A DNA stretch of 64,000 nucleotides, taken from assembly GCA_028386065.3 (NCBI GenBank), contig JAKUCV010001511.1, positions 35,018 to 99,017 on the forward strand. The letters run 5' to 3'. How positions within the stretch are numbered: position 1 is the stretch's first letter; each line of letters opens with the position of its first letter. The notes beneath the pieces were generated by a model. It made no database searches. It saw nothing but the letters and a program-made list of their open reading frames with translations, and was not told the DNA's origin. This DNA is from Turnera subulata. Taxonomy: Eukaryota > Streptophyta > Magnoliopsida > Malpighiales > Passifloraceae. The translations under genes were made by a program, and so were the position numbers. Shown piece by piece: positions 46,903-58,821 of this stretch.

Positions 46903-48768
46903 TATGCTCTAGCCGAGGTGGTGCTCATCTTTGGTTGTTCTCTTGATTTTGTATCATTCCGTTTTACGGTGTATTCATTCTGGCTTTGGGGTTACTTTCA
47001 ACAGTTTTGTAGCTTAAACAATTCGGCCTTTTTAATTTGTTTCATCCCCTTCATCATTGTTGTCGGATTTTGTTCCATCACTTCCACTAGTCTGTAAACT
47101 AAGAGAGCTTTCCTAAGCCGGGAAGTGCTTAAAGTGCAGCAAGGAGCTCATAGGGGGATAATTTCCAATGTAACCTTTCTTTAAAATTCCGTTTCTAGAT
47201 TTGGTTACACAGTCACTTCCTATCATTATTTTGGAAAATAGTTGTCTAACTCTAAACCACACAAGTAGCTGGTCTATGTTCTATCCTTTCTCATTTTAAA
47301 AGCGTTAAAATACTGTGTGGGGTATTGGTTTTAAACCCTAGATATTAATTATTCTCAGAAATAAATACTATATGTATTAAATCATTAGAACCCTATATAA
47401 TCTACTAGTTATCGAAGTTGAAATTGTAATTCAAAAATTGATTACTTATTTACTGGATAGCAACATTGGGGAGAGATTCCTTTTTGTCATTAGCAGAAGC
47501 AAGGGAAGGTTGCATTTAAAGAAAAAAAAGGTTCGATACATCGAAGAAAATGATCACCACTAGCTGAGCCTGAGAAAATGATTAATTGACTCGGAAAAAA
47601 AAATTGTTAACACACACACACTCAACATCAGTAAGGAGTGTATGGGAAAGTTAAAAAAGAAGACCAAAAGTACCCATTATCTTCAGAGCAATATGATTAC
47701 TTTATCATCCCATACACTGATTGTAAAGATTAACCGTACGATTTAAATTAATGGCCATCATCGGTTAAGTTCATTGGACAATTATTAGACTTGGAATACA
47801 CAATGTTTCTCATCAACTTCCAAGTTCTGTCACCTGCTTTTGGCAGAAGGGTCATGGATCATTCCATCCCTCACAAACTTGTGTGGTTTTGTTATCATGG
47901 GGGTTCATGTCGAATAAAGTTGTGTTGCTGACCCACCCACTATGATCAAACAGAAATTTTTTTGTGCTTTCCCTTGTTTTAGTTCCAAAGTAACGTCCTC
48001 TACAAGGGGCATTTCACCTTTCCATTTGGGATGATGTTGAAAGGTCTTAGGTTGATAGCTTTCTTCTTTCTTTGTTTTCTTACAAATTTTTATGCTTTCT
48101 TTTTCTCTGTTTAGTTTCGTCTTCACAACTTTGTCCAAGTACTGACAAATCAACTTCGTCCGACTAAACATAAACAGTAGTATTCAATAACATGCAAGAA
48201 CTTGGTAAATTATAACTAAGAGGAGCACTAATTTTGAAGGACATGTCAACCAAAAATAAATGCATTATGTGTACTTCAATTTTCTTCAAAAAGTTATGGA
48301 AACGAACCAAATGGGTGAAAGCAAAACAAGCAAAATGTTTAGACTTTTCCAATAACACTTTGCCCTCGTAGATATACAAGAATTATAGCACAAAACTTGA
48401 ATTTGAGCTCAGAAGGACCTTGACACCAAAGTAGCAGACCGTAAAACCTCCTCGTCAAGTTTAGCATAAGATGTTGGACTTCATCGAATTGAACCTTTAA
48501 GTACCAACAACAAAGGAACAGTTTAAAGACCCCAATGGCAGCTTAATGACCAAGTGGCAGCGACTTTAAAAGTTGATACAATGGACCCACATGTCAACTC
48601 CATCTCAGCGTTGATACATGAGCAAAAACTTTGAGAGATATTAGTGGCGCCCAGATGGAGGGAAATTCTGTTATTCCCCCCACTTCTCCAAGTAACCATC
48701 AATTGACTAAAATTCATAGCACAGTTCTCTCCTCCTCCCCCATCACCCCCAACACTTTTGTGTTCACC
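46903..48768. other. Intergenic region between ASADH and RDR1
   Basis: 3' flank of ASADH, then AT-rich sequence without a recognised gene. A possible W-box core TTGACT (48703-48708) lies about 65 bp before the RDR1 TATA box, in keeping with salicylate-responsive regulation known for RDR1 genes, but one site is weak evidence. Confidence 0.4.
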
Positions 48769-48776
48769 TATAAATA
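48769..48776 (+). promoter_or_regulatory. Candidate TATA box of RDR1
   Basis: TATAAATA in the context CACCTATAAATAGCA, followed about 30 bp later by CT-rich leader-like sequence. It would start a transcript near 48800 with a 5'UTR intron from about 49005 (AAG|GTGATA) to the acceptor GTTGCAG at 49221-49227. Confidence 0.5.
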
Positions 48777-49245
48777 GCATTTGAAGGCCTTTGCCTTGTC
48801 TCACAGCCTTGCTCTCTGCTTTCCACTGCAATCTCCTGTAATACCCATTTCTATACACACTAGCATACAATTTTTTTTAGCTTGTAGCGAACTTACTTAT
48901 ACACCACTTCTGCAGAAACTTAAGCAGTGTCCAAGCTTCCTGGAAAAAGCACTAGACTATACACCAAGTTGCAAAATACGGTCACATTTGTACGTATAAT
49001 TAAGGTGATAGTTTCTGTATGTCATTTTCAAATTATCTCTCTATGTCTCACCTTCTGTTTACCTTCTGATTATCTTTCTGATGCTGGAAAAGTGTGCTTT
49101 TCCTAGTTTGTTAAGAAGATAATTTTGGAATATGGCTATGATGTTATATATATGAAACAGTTCAGAGATGTCACATATGGAAAGGCCATATATTATATAA
49201 TGACTAGTTCTTTCTATAATGTTGCAGTTAAAGTTGGAAGTGAGA

Positions 49246-52200
49246 ATGAGTAAGGCAATCAGTTTATGTTTTGATTCAGTTGAGCCTCCAGAAACCATAA
49301 AGGATTTCCTGGAGCACTATACGGGTGAAGGAACTGTTCTTTATGTTGCTGAAGTCGAATATGAAGGATCAAGAACATGGGCTAAAGTTGTATTCAGGGA
49401 CACAGAAACCGCTGAAATGGTCAAGTCCATGGCTGATGAAGGTTTCTTGGACTGGGATTCTTATCTAAAGGCTCGAGACATTGGTGCAGGACGAAGAAGG
49501 CACATGGTGCACTTCATTGACAACATAATACTGCACTTTGGATGTCAGGTTTCCAAGGAGAAATTTTCTGTTCTCTGGAAGCGAAAAAATGTGTTAGTCA
49601 AATTTGGGCTTGGATTGAGAAAGTTCTACCTCTTTCTCTCGTATCATCTTACAAGATACAGGCTTGAACTGTCATATGAGAATATCTGGCAGATTGTGCT
49701 TCACCGTCCACTTGGTCAAACTAAGAAATTCCTCCGTATCCAGGTTTGTCAGCCTTAATTCCTCACTGCTTTTCTTCCTTTATGAAGATTTTTAGTGTTT
49801 TAACTGGCCTTTTAACTAGAGTTACGAGATATATAATTAAAAGGCATAAAAAGATCTTCTTCTTCTTGATTGCTTCATATATATTGTATCAGTACTGAAA
49901 TGAACTAACTGTAGTTCTACTTCTATGAATGGACTATATGTATAGTTTATGGAGCTAGAGTAGGTTCAATCTTCATGCAAACTACTTTTCATGATTTAAG
50001 AAACGACAGATATAGGTAGGTGTTTGGTGAGGAGAACAAAAGGGAAGAAGGTATATAATAATAGCATCAAAAACCCTGCAGTTGAATCTAATTCACAAAT
50101 TATGAGATGAAATTTAGCAATTTTTTTGTTAAAATGAATAATATCATTTCTGAAAATCATTCATTTGAAGAAATATTGTCTGCCATTCAGATGCACTTTC
50201 CTTAATCCTTACAGAAATTTAGTTTTTAAATCATGCTTAGAAATGTACTTGTATATATATATATATATACACGACAAGGCCAACTTATTAAGCTATGCTT
50301 GTCTTTCGTCTTGCAGTTACTTGGTGGCCTTAAGATTTTCAGGGCAGAATCTACAACGAGAGGCTGTTTCCAGGAGATTAAGGAAGATCAGTGGATCAGG
50401 GAAGTTGACTTCTCTCCATCTCTCTGTATAGGCCAATCCTCTGCTCTGTGCTTGGAGCTCCCGAGCTGCGAGCAACTACCAAATTTCCAGGACAATTTCG
50501 TGCATTACAAAGAAAATGCAGGCCACTTCTTTCTTGAGGAATTAGGTGCTTCAGGATTCTGTCAAGTTCAAGACTCGGATCTTGTTCCCATCGTGAGCAG
50601 TGTAGCTCAAGGATATGGTCATGAACTGCCTCATGATATCCTGTTTCAAGTCAATTCTTTGGTACAACATGGTTATCTTCCAGGGCCAGCACTTGATGCA
50701 GACTTCTTTCGATTGGTTGATCCACGCAAATTTGATGTTTCTCTGATCAAAAAGGCTCTCGAGAAACTGCATCTTTCAGATGAATGCTGCTACGATCCTT
50801 CAAGGTGGCTTCGTGACCAGTACCGCAAGTTCCTTACCTGTGGCAGAGACAGAGGCAGACCCCTATTAATAAATAATCCTGCCGTCGATGATGATGGACT
50901 TGTAAACGTGTACAGGGTTCAGATCACTCCTACTAAAGTTTACTTCTGCGGCCCTGAGGTTAATCTCTCTAACCGTGTTCTACGCAAATTTCCTGACGAC
51001 ATTGATAACTTTCTTCGAGTCTCATTTCTTGATGAGGATTTGGATAGACTTTACTCCACAAATATTTCTCCGCGGAGATATTCTGCAGCAGAAGGGAGGC
51101 GTAGTAATATTTACAGAAGGATATTGTCTACGCTAAGAAACGGTGTAGTTATTGGGACCAAGAAGTTTGAGTTTCTTGGCTTCTCGCAGAGTCAATTGCG
51201 AGACAATTCTTTGTGGATGTTTGCTTCTAGACCTGGACTTACAGCTGCAGATATCAGAGAATGGATGGGTGATTTCCGGGACATAAAGAACGTAGCAAAA
51301 TATGCCGCAAGACTTGGCCAGTCATTTAGCTCGTCCAGGGAAACTTTTGATGTTGGTAGGGATGAGATAGAAATTATTCCTGATATAGAAGTTGAAAGTT
51401 GCGGAGGATCAGTCAAGTACATTTTTTCTGACGGGATTGGAAAAATTTCTGCAGAATTGGCTCTTAGCATATCCAGAAAGCTTGGCTTCAGAAGTTATGC
51501 CCCATCTGCTTTTCAGATTAGATATGGTGGGTACAAAGGTGTGGTTGCCGTTGATCCAACCTCAAAGATGAAACTCTCATTGAGGGAGAGTATGTGCAAG
51601 TACAAATCAAACAACACAAGTCTAGATGTTCTAGCATGGAGCAAGTATCAGGCATGTTTCCTTAATCGAGAGATTATCATCCTTATGTCAACGCTTGGGG
51701 TTAGGGACCATGTCTTTGAGAGGAAGCAAAGAGAGGCTATTTCCCAGCTTGATTCTATTTTAAGTGATCCATTATGTGCCAAGGAGGCACTTGAGCTGAT
51801 GGGATCAGGAGAGAGCACAGACATTCTCAAGGAAATGCTCGAATGTGGTTATAACCCAGATGAGGAACCATTTCTTGCAATGATGCTTCAAACATTCCGT
51901 GCATCAAAGTTGCTGGATTTGAGGACAAGAGCAAGGATATTCTTGCCTAAAGGTAGAGCCATGATGGGCTGCCTGGATGAAACTGGGACCCTGGAATATG
52001 GTCAAGTATTTGTTCAGTTTTCTAGTGCCAGGAACAGACAGTTCTGTGATGAATATTTCAGCGGAAGTGGATTAGATCATCAGAATCGCATCCTGAAGCA
52101 GCAGATAGTTGTTGCCAAGAACCCCTGCCTACATCCTGGAGATATTCGAGTCCTAAATGCCGTGGATGTGCCAGCTCTGCACCACATGGTCGATTGTGTC

Positions 52201-53501
52201 GTCTTTCCACAGAAAGGAAAAAGGTATTCACTCTCATTTTTTCTTGAGATAAGTAATGTCTGTTCTAAGATATACAGCTTAATTAGTTTCCCTTCATACC
52301 TGCCTAAATTATATATATAGTTTACTTCCAGTTGTTATATTGTATATGTTTGTTTGGCTGCTGACATTATTGACATTATTAATCAGACCCCACCCGAATG
52401 AATGCTCGGGAAGTGATCTAGATGGAGATGTTTACTTTGTGTGTTGGGACCCTGATCTTATTCCTCCTCGAAGACATGCTCCCATGGATTATACTGCAGC
52501 ACCAAGTGTGGCCTTGGACCATGATGTTACATTAGAGGTATGTATATTATATACATGGTTCGTTCAATCACTTTATTGGCGGCATTTCAGAATCTGTCAG
52601 ATATATAAAAACTGATTTATCCCTGACAATGGATTTTTCTCATAATGGGTACATACAGGAAGTCCAGGAGTATTTCAGCGACTATATACTGAATGACAGC
52701 TTAGGGATCATTTGTCATGCTCACACAGTCTTCGCAGATAGGAAGCCTAACATGGCCATGAGCAAGGAATGCAAGGAGCTTGCAAGGCTAGCCTCCATTG
52801 CTGTTGACTTCCCAAAAACAGGCGTCCCAGCTAAAATTCCTCAACATCTACGCGTCAGAGAATATCCTGACTTCATGGAAAAGCCTCAAAAAAGAACCTA
52901 CGAATCTCAACGTGTACTTGGAAAGCTTTTCCGAGCTGTGAAAGACATTGCTTCGGATTCGGACAAAAGTAGGGCAGAATCATTCACTTTGGAAGTGGCA
53001 AGGCGTTCTTACGACCCTGACATGGAAGTAGACGGATTTAAGGATCATGTCAAGGAGGCTTTGGATTACAAGACCGAATATGACAACAAACTAGGGAACA
53101 TGATGGACTACTTTGGGATCAAAACTGAGGCTGAGATCATCAGTGGCTGCATCATGAAAATGGCAAAGTCTTTTGATAAGAAGAGGGATATGGATGCAGT
53201 TACGTTTGCTGTTAGGTCCTTGAGGAAGCAAGCCAGGTCCTGGTTTGGTGACAAAAGAGATGGTGATGAGTCAGATGATGAACATGATGCATCATTTGCA
53301 AAAGCCTCGGCTTGGTACTATGTCACATACCATCCTAGTTTCTGGGGCAGAAGCAATGATCAGGAAACAGATAGGCCTCATTTCCTTAGTTTCCCATGGT
53401 GTGTTTATGACAAACTTGTGGAGATTAAGAAGAGTAAAGTCGTTTCAGCCAGGTGGGCCTCATCTTCATATACTCTGGAGCAACAATTGAGGTTTTTGTG
53501 A
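49246..53501 (+). CDS. RDR1: RNA-dependent RNA polymerase 1
   Basis: The enzyme copies single-stranded RNA into double-stranded RNA to amplify small-RNA silencing, mainly in defence against viruses, and in many plants is induced by salicylic acid. Four coding exons join in frame to 1132 aa, the normal size: 49246-49743, 50317-52223, 52387-52537 and 52659-53501. The N-terminal region (1 to about 100) has an RRM-like pattern. RDR1 landmarks follow: LSYENIWQIVLHRPLGQ, IFSDGIGKISAELA, RYGGYKGVVAVDP and the catalytic loop CSGSDLDGD (Asp812, 814, 816), whose Asp residues bind the metal. The C-terminal part has WYYVTYHPSFWG, also typical of the clade. Start: ATG 49246 begins the homologous region, although the frame opens 9 codons earlier. 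All borders are GT-AG. No stop or frameshift is seen, so the gene appears functional. Paralogue number elsewhere is unknown. Confidence 0.96.
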
Positions 53502-56500
53502 TTGTATCAGTTGAGCTCCTGGCTTTTTAGGGGATTCCTGTGTTATAGTTTACTTGTAAAACACTTGAATGTAGGTGCGTCACTTGTTGTATCTCGTGTC
53601 TTTTCTTTGTATTCCATGTAATTAAATAGTGTGTGGTGAGCATATAGAAAAGTAGCAAGTTCTGACCTGTAGCTACAAAGATGTACTCACCAAAAGGAAA
53701 ACAAAAAGGTTTGCTATAAATAAATAAATTAATGGTTTGCATTATTTTGATGTTCTTATTTTGAACAATGTTAATATTCCTCTGCATTTCTTTTGGGCAT
53801 CCTCTCCTTTTGTTTTGCAAGGAAAGCTTATGTTTTTTATTCCGGAAACATTATATCATTTTCATAATGAAATTAAACTTAATTATATTTTAAACCCAAG
53901 AAATCCTAGTAGGTGGTTCTCGTATGGATCATCCTCCCACATCCTTAAATTAAAACCTGAAAATTCTAGTATGTGTTGCTATTCACGCTTGGGGAGTTCC
54001 ATGATACAATTTTAGTAGTGAAAAAATAATATTTCAATCTTCGGAAAGTGTAAAAGATATATGACAATTTCGACAAAAAAAAAGATATATGACAATGGTG
54101 ATAACCGTAGAGACTTAACCATAAACGGCCATCCATATTAATCGAATATGATTATTTTTTATCTTTGATATAACTCAAATCTCAAGACTTCCTCCTCTCC
54201 ATGTATTTTCAGGCTATCAAGAATTCCATTTGAGCTACAAACTCAGTGGTATGGTAGCTTCTTCTAAGTATTTCTGGCATTGAGAGCTGGAGGAGATTAT
54301 TAGTTAATGACAGCATATTCAAACTCTTTGATTCTTTTTGGTGTTTCGTTCTTTCCTTTTTCTTTCTTCTTTACTTTTTCCTTTTTTTTTAAAAAAAAAT
54401 CACCAGTATGAATCAATAATGTCCAAAAATAGAGAAATTTTTTTAAAGATAATTCGTTAAGTTCTATATAACTTGCTAAAAATTCAGTCCTTTTCCCTGA
54501 AAATGGTACCAAGTGACTTTAACGGCATTTCAACTCAGGTTGGATAGAGCAGATTATTGTTCGCTAATTCCCACAAATAAAAAAGCACCAACAATCCTCC
54601 CACGCTTATTCTGGGAATGCAACTTTATTAGACGTGAAACTATGAACTAGATAAAATAAAAGAATATCAATTTTAAGCCTCTAATTAAACTCCTCTCAAC
54701 AATACAATTAAAAATAAAAATATTCTAATCTCTTGCCAAACCAATAAAAAGATAACTCAATAAAAACTCTCTCAGTATTACAAAAAAACAATCAAAATTT
54801 TACCAGATAATTGTGTCAAATTTGATTGCGGAGACACCAAAGAAGATGGTTCGTTTCCGCAGCTATTACATATTGCTTCGCTTCCTGGAATATTGAAAAA
54901 TAAGACTTCTGGTTGGCTGCTAAATAATTGCACCATGTTTATTACTCACTATGGGATGTTAATTTCCAGGTATTTGTAGGTACTTTAGACATTCTTCAGG
55001 CACTTTGCCGGTTCTACAACTACCGATGTGCGCACTTCCGGTGGGTACATGGGTTCCACAAATTGGAGAATCCCGTGGACGCCCTTTTGCTATGTTGAGG
55101 CAAAATGCCTCTCTTGGTGTGGCTTTAACCTTATTAATTCCAGGTGTGTTTACTCTTGAAGCTTTTTTAAGGTCAATTTCAGTCTCTTGGCTGAGACTAT
55201 TAGTATCCTTGAATTGTTTGTCAACTAGTGAGACTAGGCTATTCTCATTTGGAGTCGTTCCCATTTTATCCCCGAAATTCTTAAATCTGAAACCAGACAC
55301 AAAAGATATCTTCCTTGTCTATCCTCAATAACAATATATAAAGGAAGTTTAGTGAGCTTGTCTTTGCTCATAATGCTTTGATCACTAGAGTTTTGGAATC
55401 AGTGTAGAAAGTTAGCCAAACACATTGGAACCGGTTTTTCTTTCAAGAATCATACATTGAATTCACCAATGATTACTGGAAAATACTCATTTGTTTCAAT
55501 AGGGTTCTTGTGCATCAAATACAAATATGTATTTCATGTATTATTCTGTATCTGAAACGCTCCCTATTCATGAATGCTTCCTATCACGTAAATATCCGTT
55601 GCATTATGTTCTAGTCGTCGGGCAATGATACCGAAATGCTCGAGGGTGGCAAGCCTAGAAAGTCCTATTCGCTGGTTTGTAATTCACAAGGTCTGAATTG
55701 GGGGAGCCAAAGGATATGGGAGGATTGCTCGAGCTATTAGTCGTCCAGGAGGGCGATCTGTGTTTATAGCAGCCTCCTACCCGGTGATTGACAATATTAT
55801 TGAGGTATTTTATTTAACTATGAGAAGTTTTATTTGTGATGTTGATGAAACTGGATGTCAGACACACCATGATTTATCCATCGGATGAAAACAAAGGAGA
55901 GGTAGGATGGATCTACCACGTGGCTACACTATATTTTTAATTTTTATATTCCTTCACCTACAAAATCTTAGGAAAAAAAATATTAGAATACTTTCTTCAA
56001 TTTGTATTTATAATCATTATAGAATTTTATTTAGTATTTGGTATATTTTGGTGGACCAAATCCATGTTATGTAATATATATATTGAAATTTGAATTATAT
56101 TAAATTTTAAAATAACTATTTATTGGTAATTTAAGGATTTTATTCTTAATTAATTATTAGATAAAGTAATAATATATTATAATAACTAGGTATTCTAACC
56201 AAGATCCCACTATGCATCCGACCAAGATTCCACTGATCCCAAGTGAATCTGGTGAAGATCCACTAATGCCACTGTGCAACATGGTTGTACCTTGAATAAC
56301 CATGGAAGTTCTTGATTCCAATAAGTTAAATCTGTCCTACTCACTAATAAAACACATCTCCCACCACAACCAGATACACAGTGTGTGGTTTTCAAAAAAA
56401 AAAAAATTAGCCTCCTATCTTTCAGCCAAAAAATCTAATTAATGTATGTTGCCTATATTGATTTGAGATAATTGTTAAGTTATTTTTTACCTAATTGAAA

Positions 56501-57377
56501 TTTACGAATTATTAGGCTATTTTTTAGCTAATTGAACTTTACTAATTGTTAGGCTATTTTTTAGCTAATTGAAATTTACGAATTGTAAGTAGGAGTAATT
56601 TTAATATCTTCCAAATATGGATTAGGCATTATTGTCCTACTTTTATTACAATTTATTTTGGGCACTGATTTGCTTTTTTTATTTGCTACTGTAATTTTTA
56701 TTCTTTCCCTTAATATAATCTACCCTATAGTTTCTAAAAACAAGTAGTGCTCTCATATTCATGTTTTTTTTTTTGAATTCATATTCATGCATATTTAATT
56801 TATAGTTCAGCCTAAAAATTTATATCTTCACAATAATATATGTATATGTTGCTTTATTTTTCCTTTGTTAATTCAATTATGTAATATATTAACTAATAAC
56901 AATGCAATTCTTTAATTTTTTTCCGATGAAAAGATATTTTTACATAAGTAAAAGAACTAATCAATTTGAAGTCGACTTATAAAATCTCGAAGCTAATCCT
57001 AGAAAGAGACTAAAAATTTTAGATTATTACCTGATCAAAAGTCGCTTGCGTGATTGAATGGTGATGAGGTATTAAATAATTATATTATTTTTATTAATTT
57101 TAAGATTTTATAATGTGATTTAGGATAAATTTTTACTAAATATTTTTTGCCTATATTGAGAAATATTTCTGGATCCGTCCATGAACACAACACATCTCTC
57201 AACTGCCAGATCTACTTGATGCTCAACGAATAGAAAAGCAACATAAGATTTCATTGTTTGTTGAATATCAATTTTTTTTTTGAACAACCAATATTTTCTT
57301 TCTTCATGTTTTTAAATTATGTCTTCAAGTTTAAAAGTTTCCTATGTTAGATTTATCACACGTAATTTATTTTTTAT
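53502..57377. other. Intergenic region downstream of RDR1
   Basis: No gene is recognised. At 54959-55331 open frames of 108-113 codons occur on both strands without any known domain. At 55610-55760 a less AT-rich patch holds short open segments, possibly a relic. At 56440-56590 the phrase TTGTTAGGCTATTTTTTAGCTAATTGAA is repeated two to three times with a step of about 55 bp. The remainder is AT-rich. Confidence 0.4.
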
Positions 57378-58821
57378 TGTAACAGCCCAGGTAAAAATTT
57401 ATATTTATACCTGGACTGTAAAATGCTTTATACAGTAATTTACCCTATGAAATTAATCTTGGGTAATTATTTCAGGGTGAATTATGTATCGGATTCTGAA
57501 ACCGACCTATACCCCACGTCTTAGATTTTTCCGCGGATTTTACGGACCAGAGTTAGCATTTTTCGGGTCCAAGAATCTCGAGAAAAGACAGGTTTATCCT
57601 CGAGTTAACGGACCAGAAATAAAGATAAGGGGGTATATTGGTTATTTTCTGGTCCGGACAGGACACGACTGCATAATTAAATTATGTAGCTGCCTTCTCC
57701 TGTGTTGCCCGTGAGCTGCTTTCCCTGTGTAATCAGTCTCCTGCATGTTTTTTTTCCTTACCCGTGCTTCCTGCCCCTTCCTGCATAAACACCATACCAC
57801 ACCATCACCCATCATCTTCTTCACTCTCTGCAAACCCATCACCCAGTTTCCTTCATTGTTTCCCTGGAAAACACAAACTTAGTACTGCAAAATACAACCT
57901 AGTGCAACTAAACCAGAAAAAAAAAAGAAAAAGAAGAAAGAAGAAAAGAAAACAAAAAAAAACAAAAAAAAGAAAAGAAGAAGGAGCTGCCGCCCGAGAC
58001 CACCCTTCACTGCCACCTCACGGGGACGCGCCGCCGTCTTCTTTCCCTTCACGCCAACCGCCGGCCAACACCACCACCTTCCACCGTGAGCAGCACCAGC
58101 GTACAGCGTCACCGGGACTCGCACACGCCACGATCTACAGCCGACCGCGCCTTCCTTCTTCCTCGTCAAGCCGTCGCCCTCCTCTCTGTTACAGATCGAC
58201 GCCACCACCGTCCTCTCCGTTACGGATCGACGCCGCCACCGTCCTCCCTTTTCCTCTCTTCTTCCTGCCTCACCGTCGCGCCGCCCCTCTACTGCAGATC
58301 GCCACTGGCTGAGACCCCCTACTCCCTCTGCCGCCTCGTCGCTGCCTTCCTTCGCGCTCTCTTGCGTCGTCTCGCGCCGCCCGTGTCGCCGCAGCCTCAC
58401 CCGATCGTCGCGCCGTCGTCCACAGTTACCGAGGTGAGCAGACCTGTTGAAGGTGGACACGACTGGGACCCTCGTGGGTCAACCCGAATGACTGACGGGT
58501 TGGGTCGCGGGTTGTGGGCTGGTGTTTGTGGGTTGTGTGTGTGTGTGGGCTGTTATGATGGGCTGGTTTGAAGCTGATGGGCTGACTAGCTGGGCCTAAT
58601 GTGCAGGCCTGCTCCTGGGTTCTTGATGGGGCTTGGGCTTGGCCTGTGCAAGGGTCTAGGCTAGTACTATTTGGCCCAGTCCGGAAAATAAAAATAAAAA
58701 AATAAAAAAATAAGAAAATGGGAAATAAATAATGCATAGTATTTTTCTGGAAATGATACTTGATACACTTTTTGATATATTTTCTGGAAAATATATTTTA
58801 CTAACATATCTTTTGAATATA
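57378..58821 (+). repeat. Extra partial LTR copy of element D
   Basis: It starts TGTAACAGCCCAGG, as an LTR does, and runs collinear with 58822-60160 through the GC-rich tract, the GGGCTGACTAGCTGGGCC phrase and the GGAAAATAAAAATAAA run. It then stops where a new LTR start follows. The ends are very similar between the copies while the GC-rich middle has diverged. Confidence 0.75.

Noticed and set aside
57764..58571. Open frames up to 193 codons on both strands in the partial D LTR
   Set aside because: Same reason: GC-rich, pyrimidine-biased LTR sequence with low-complexity translations, inside a defined LTR.
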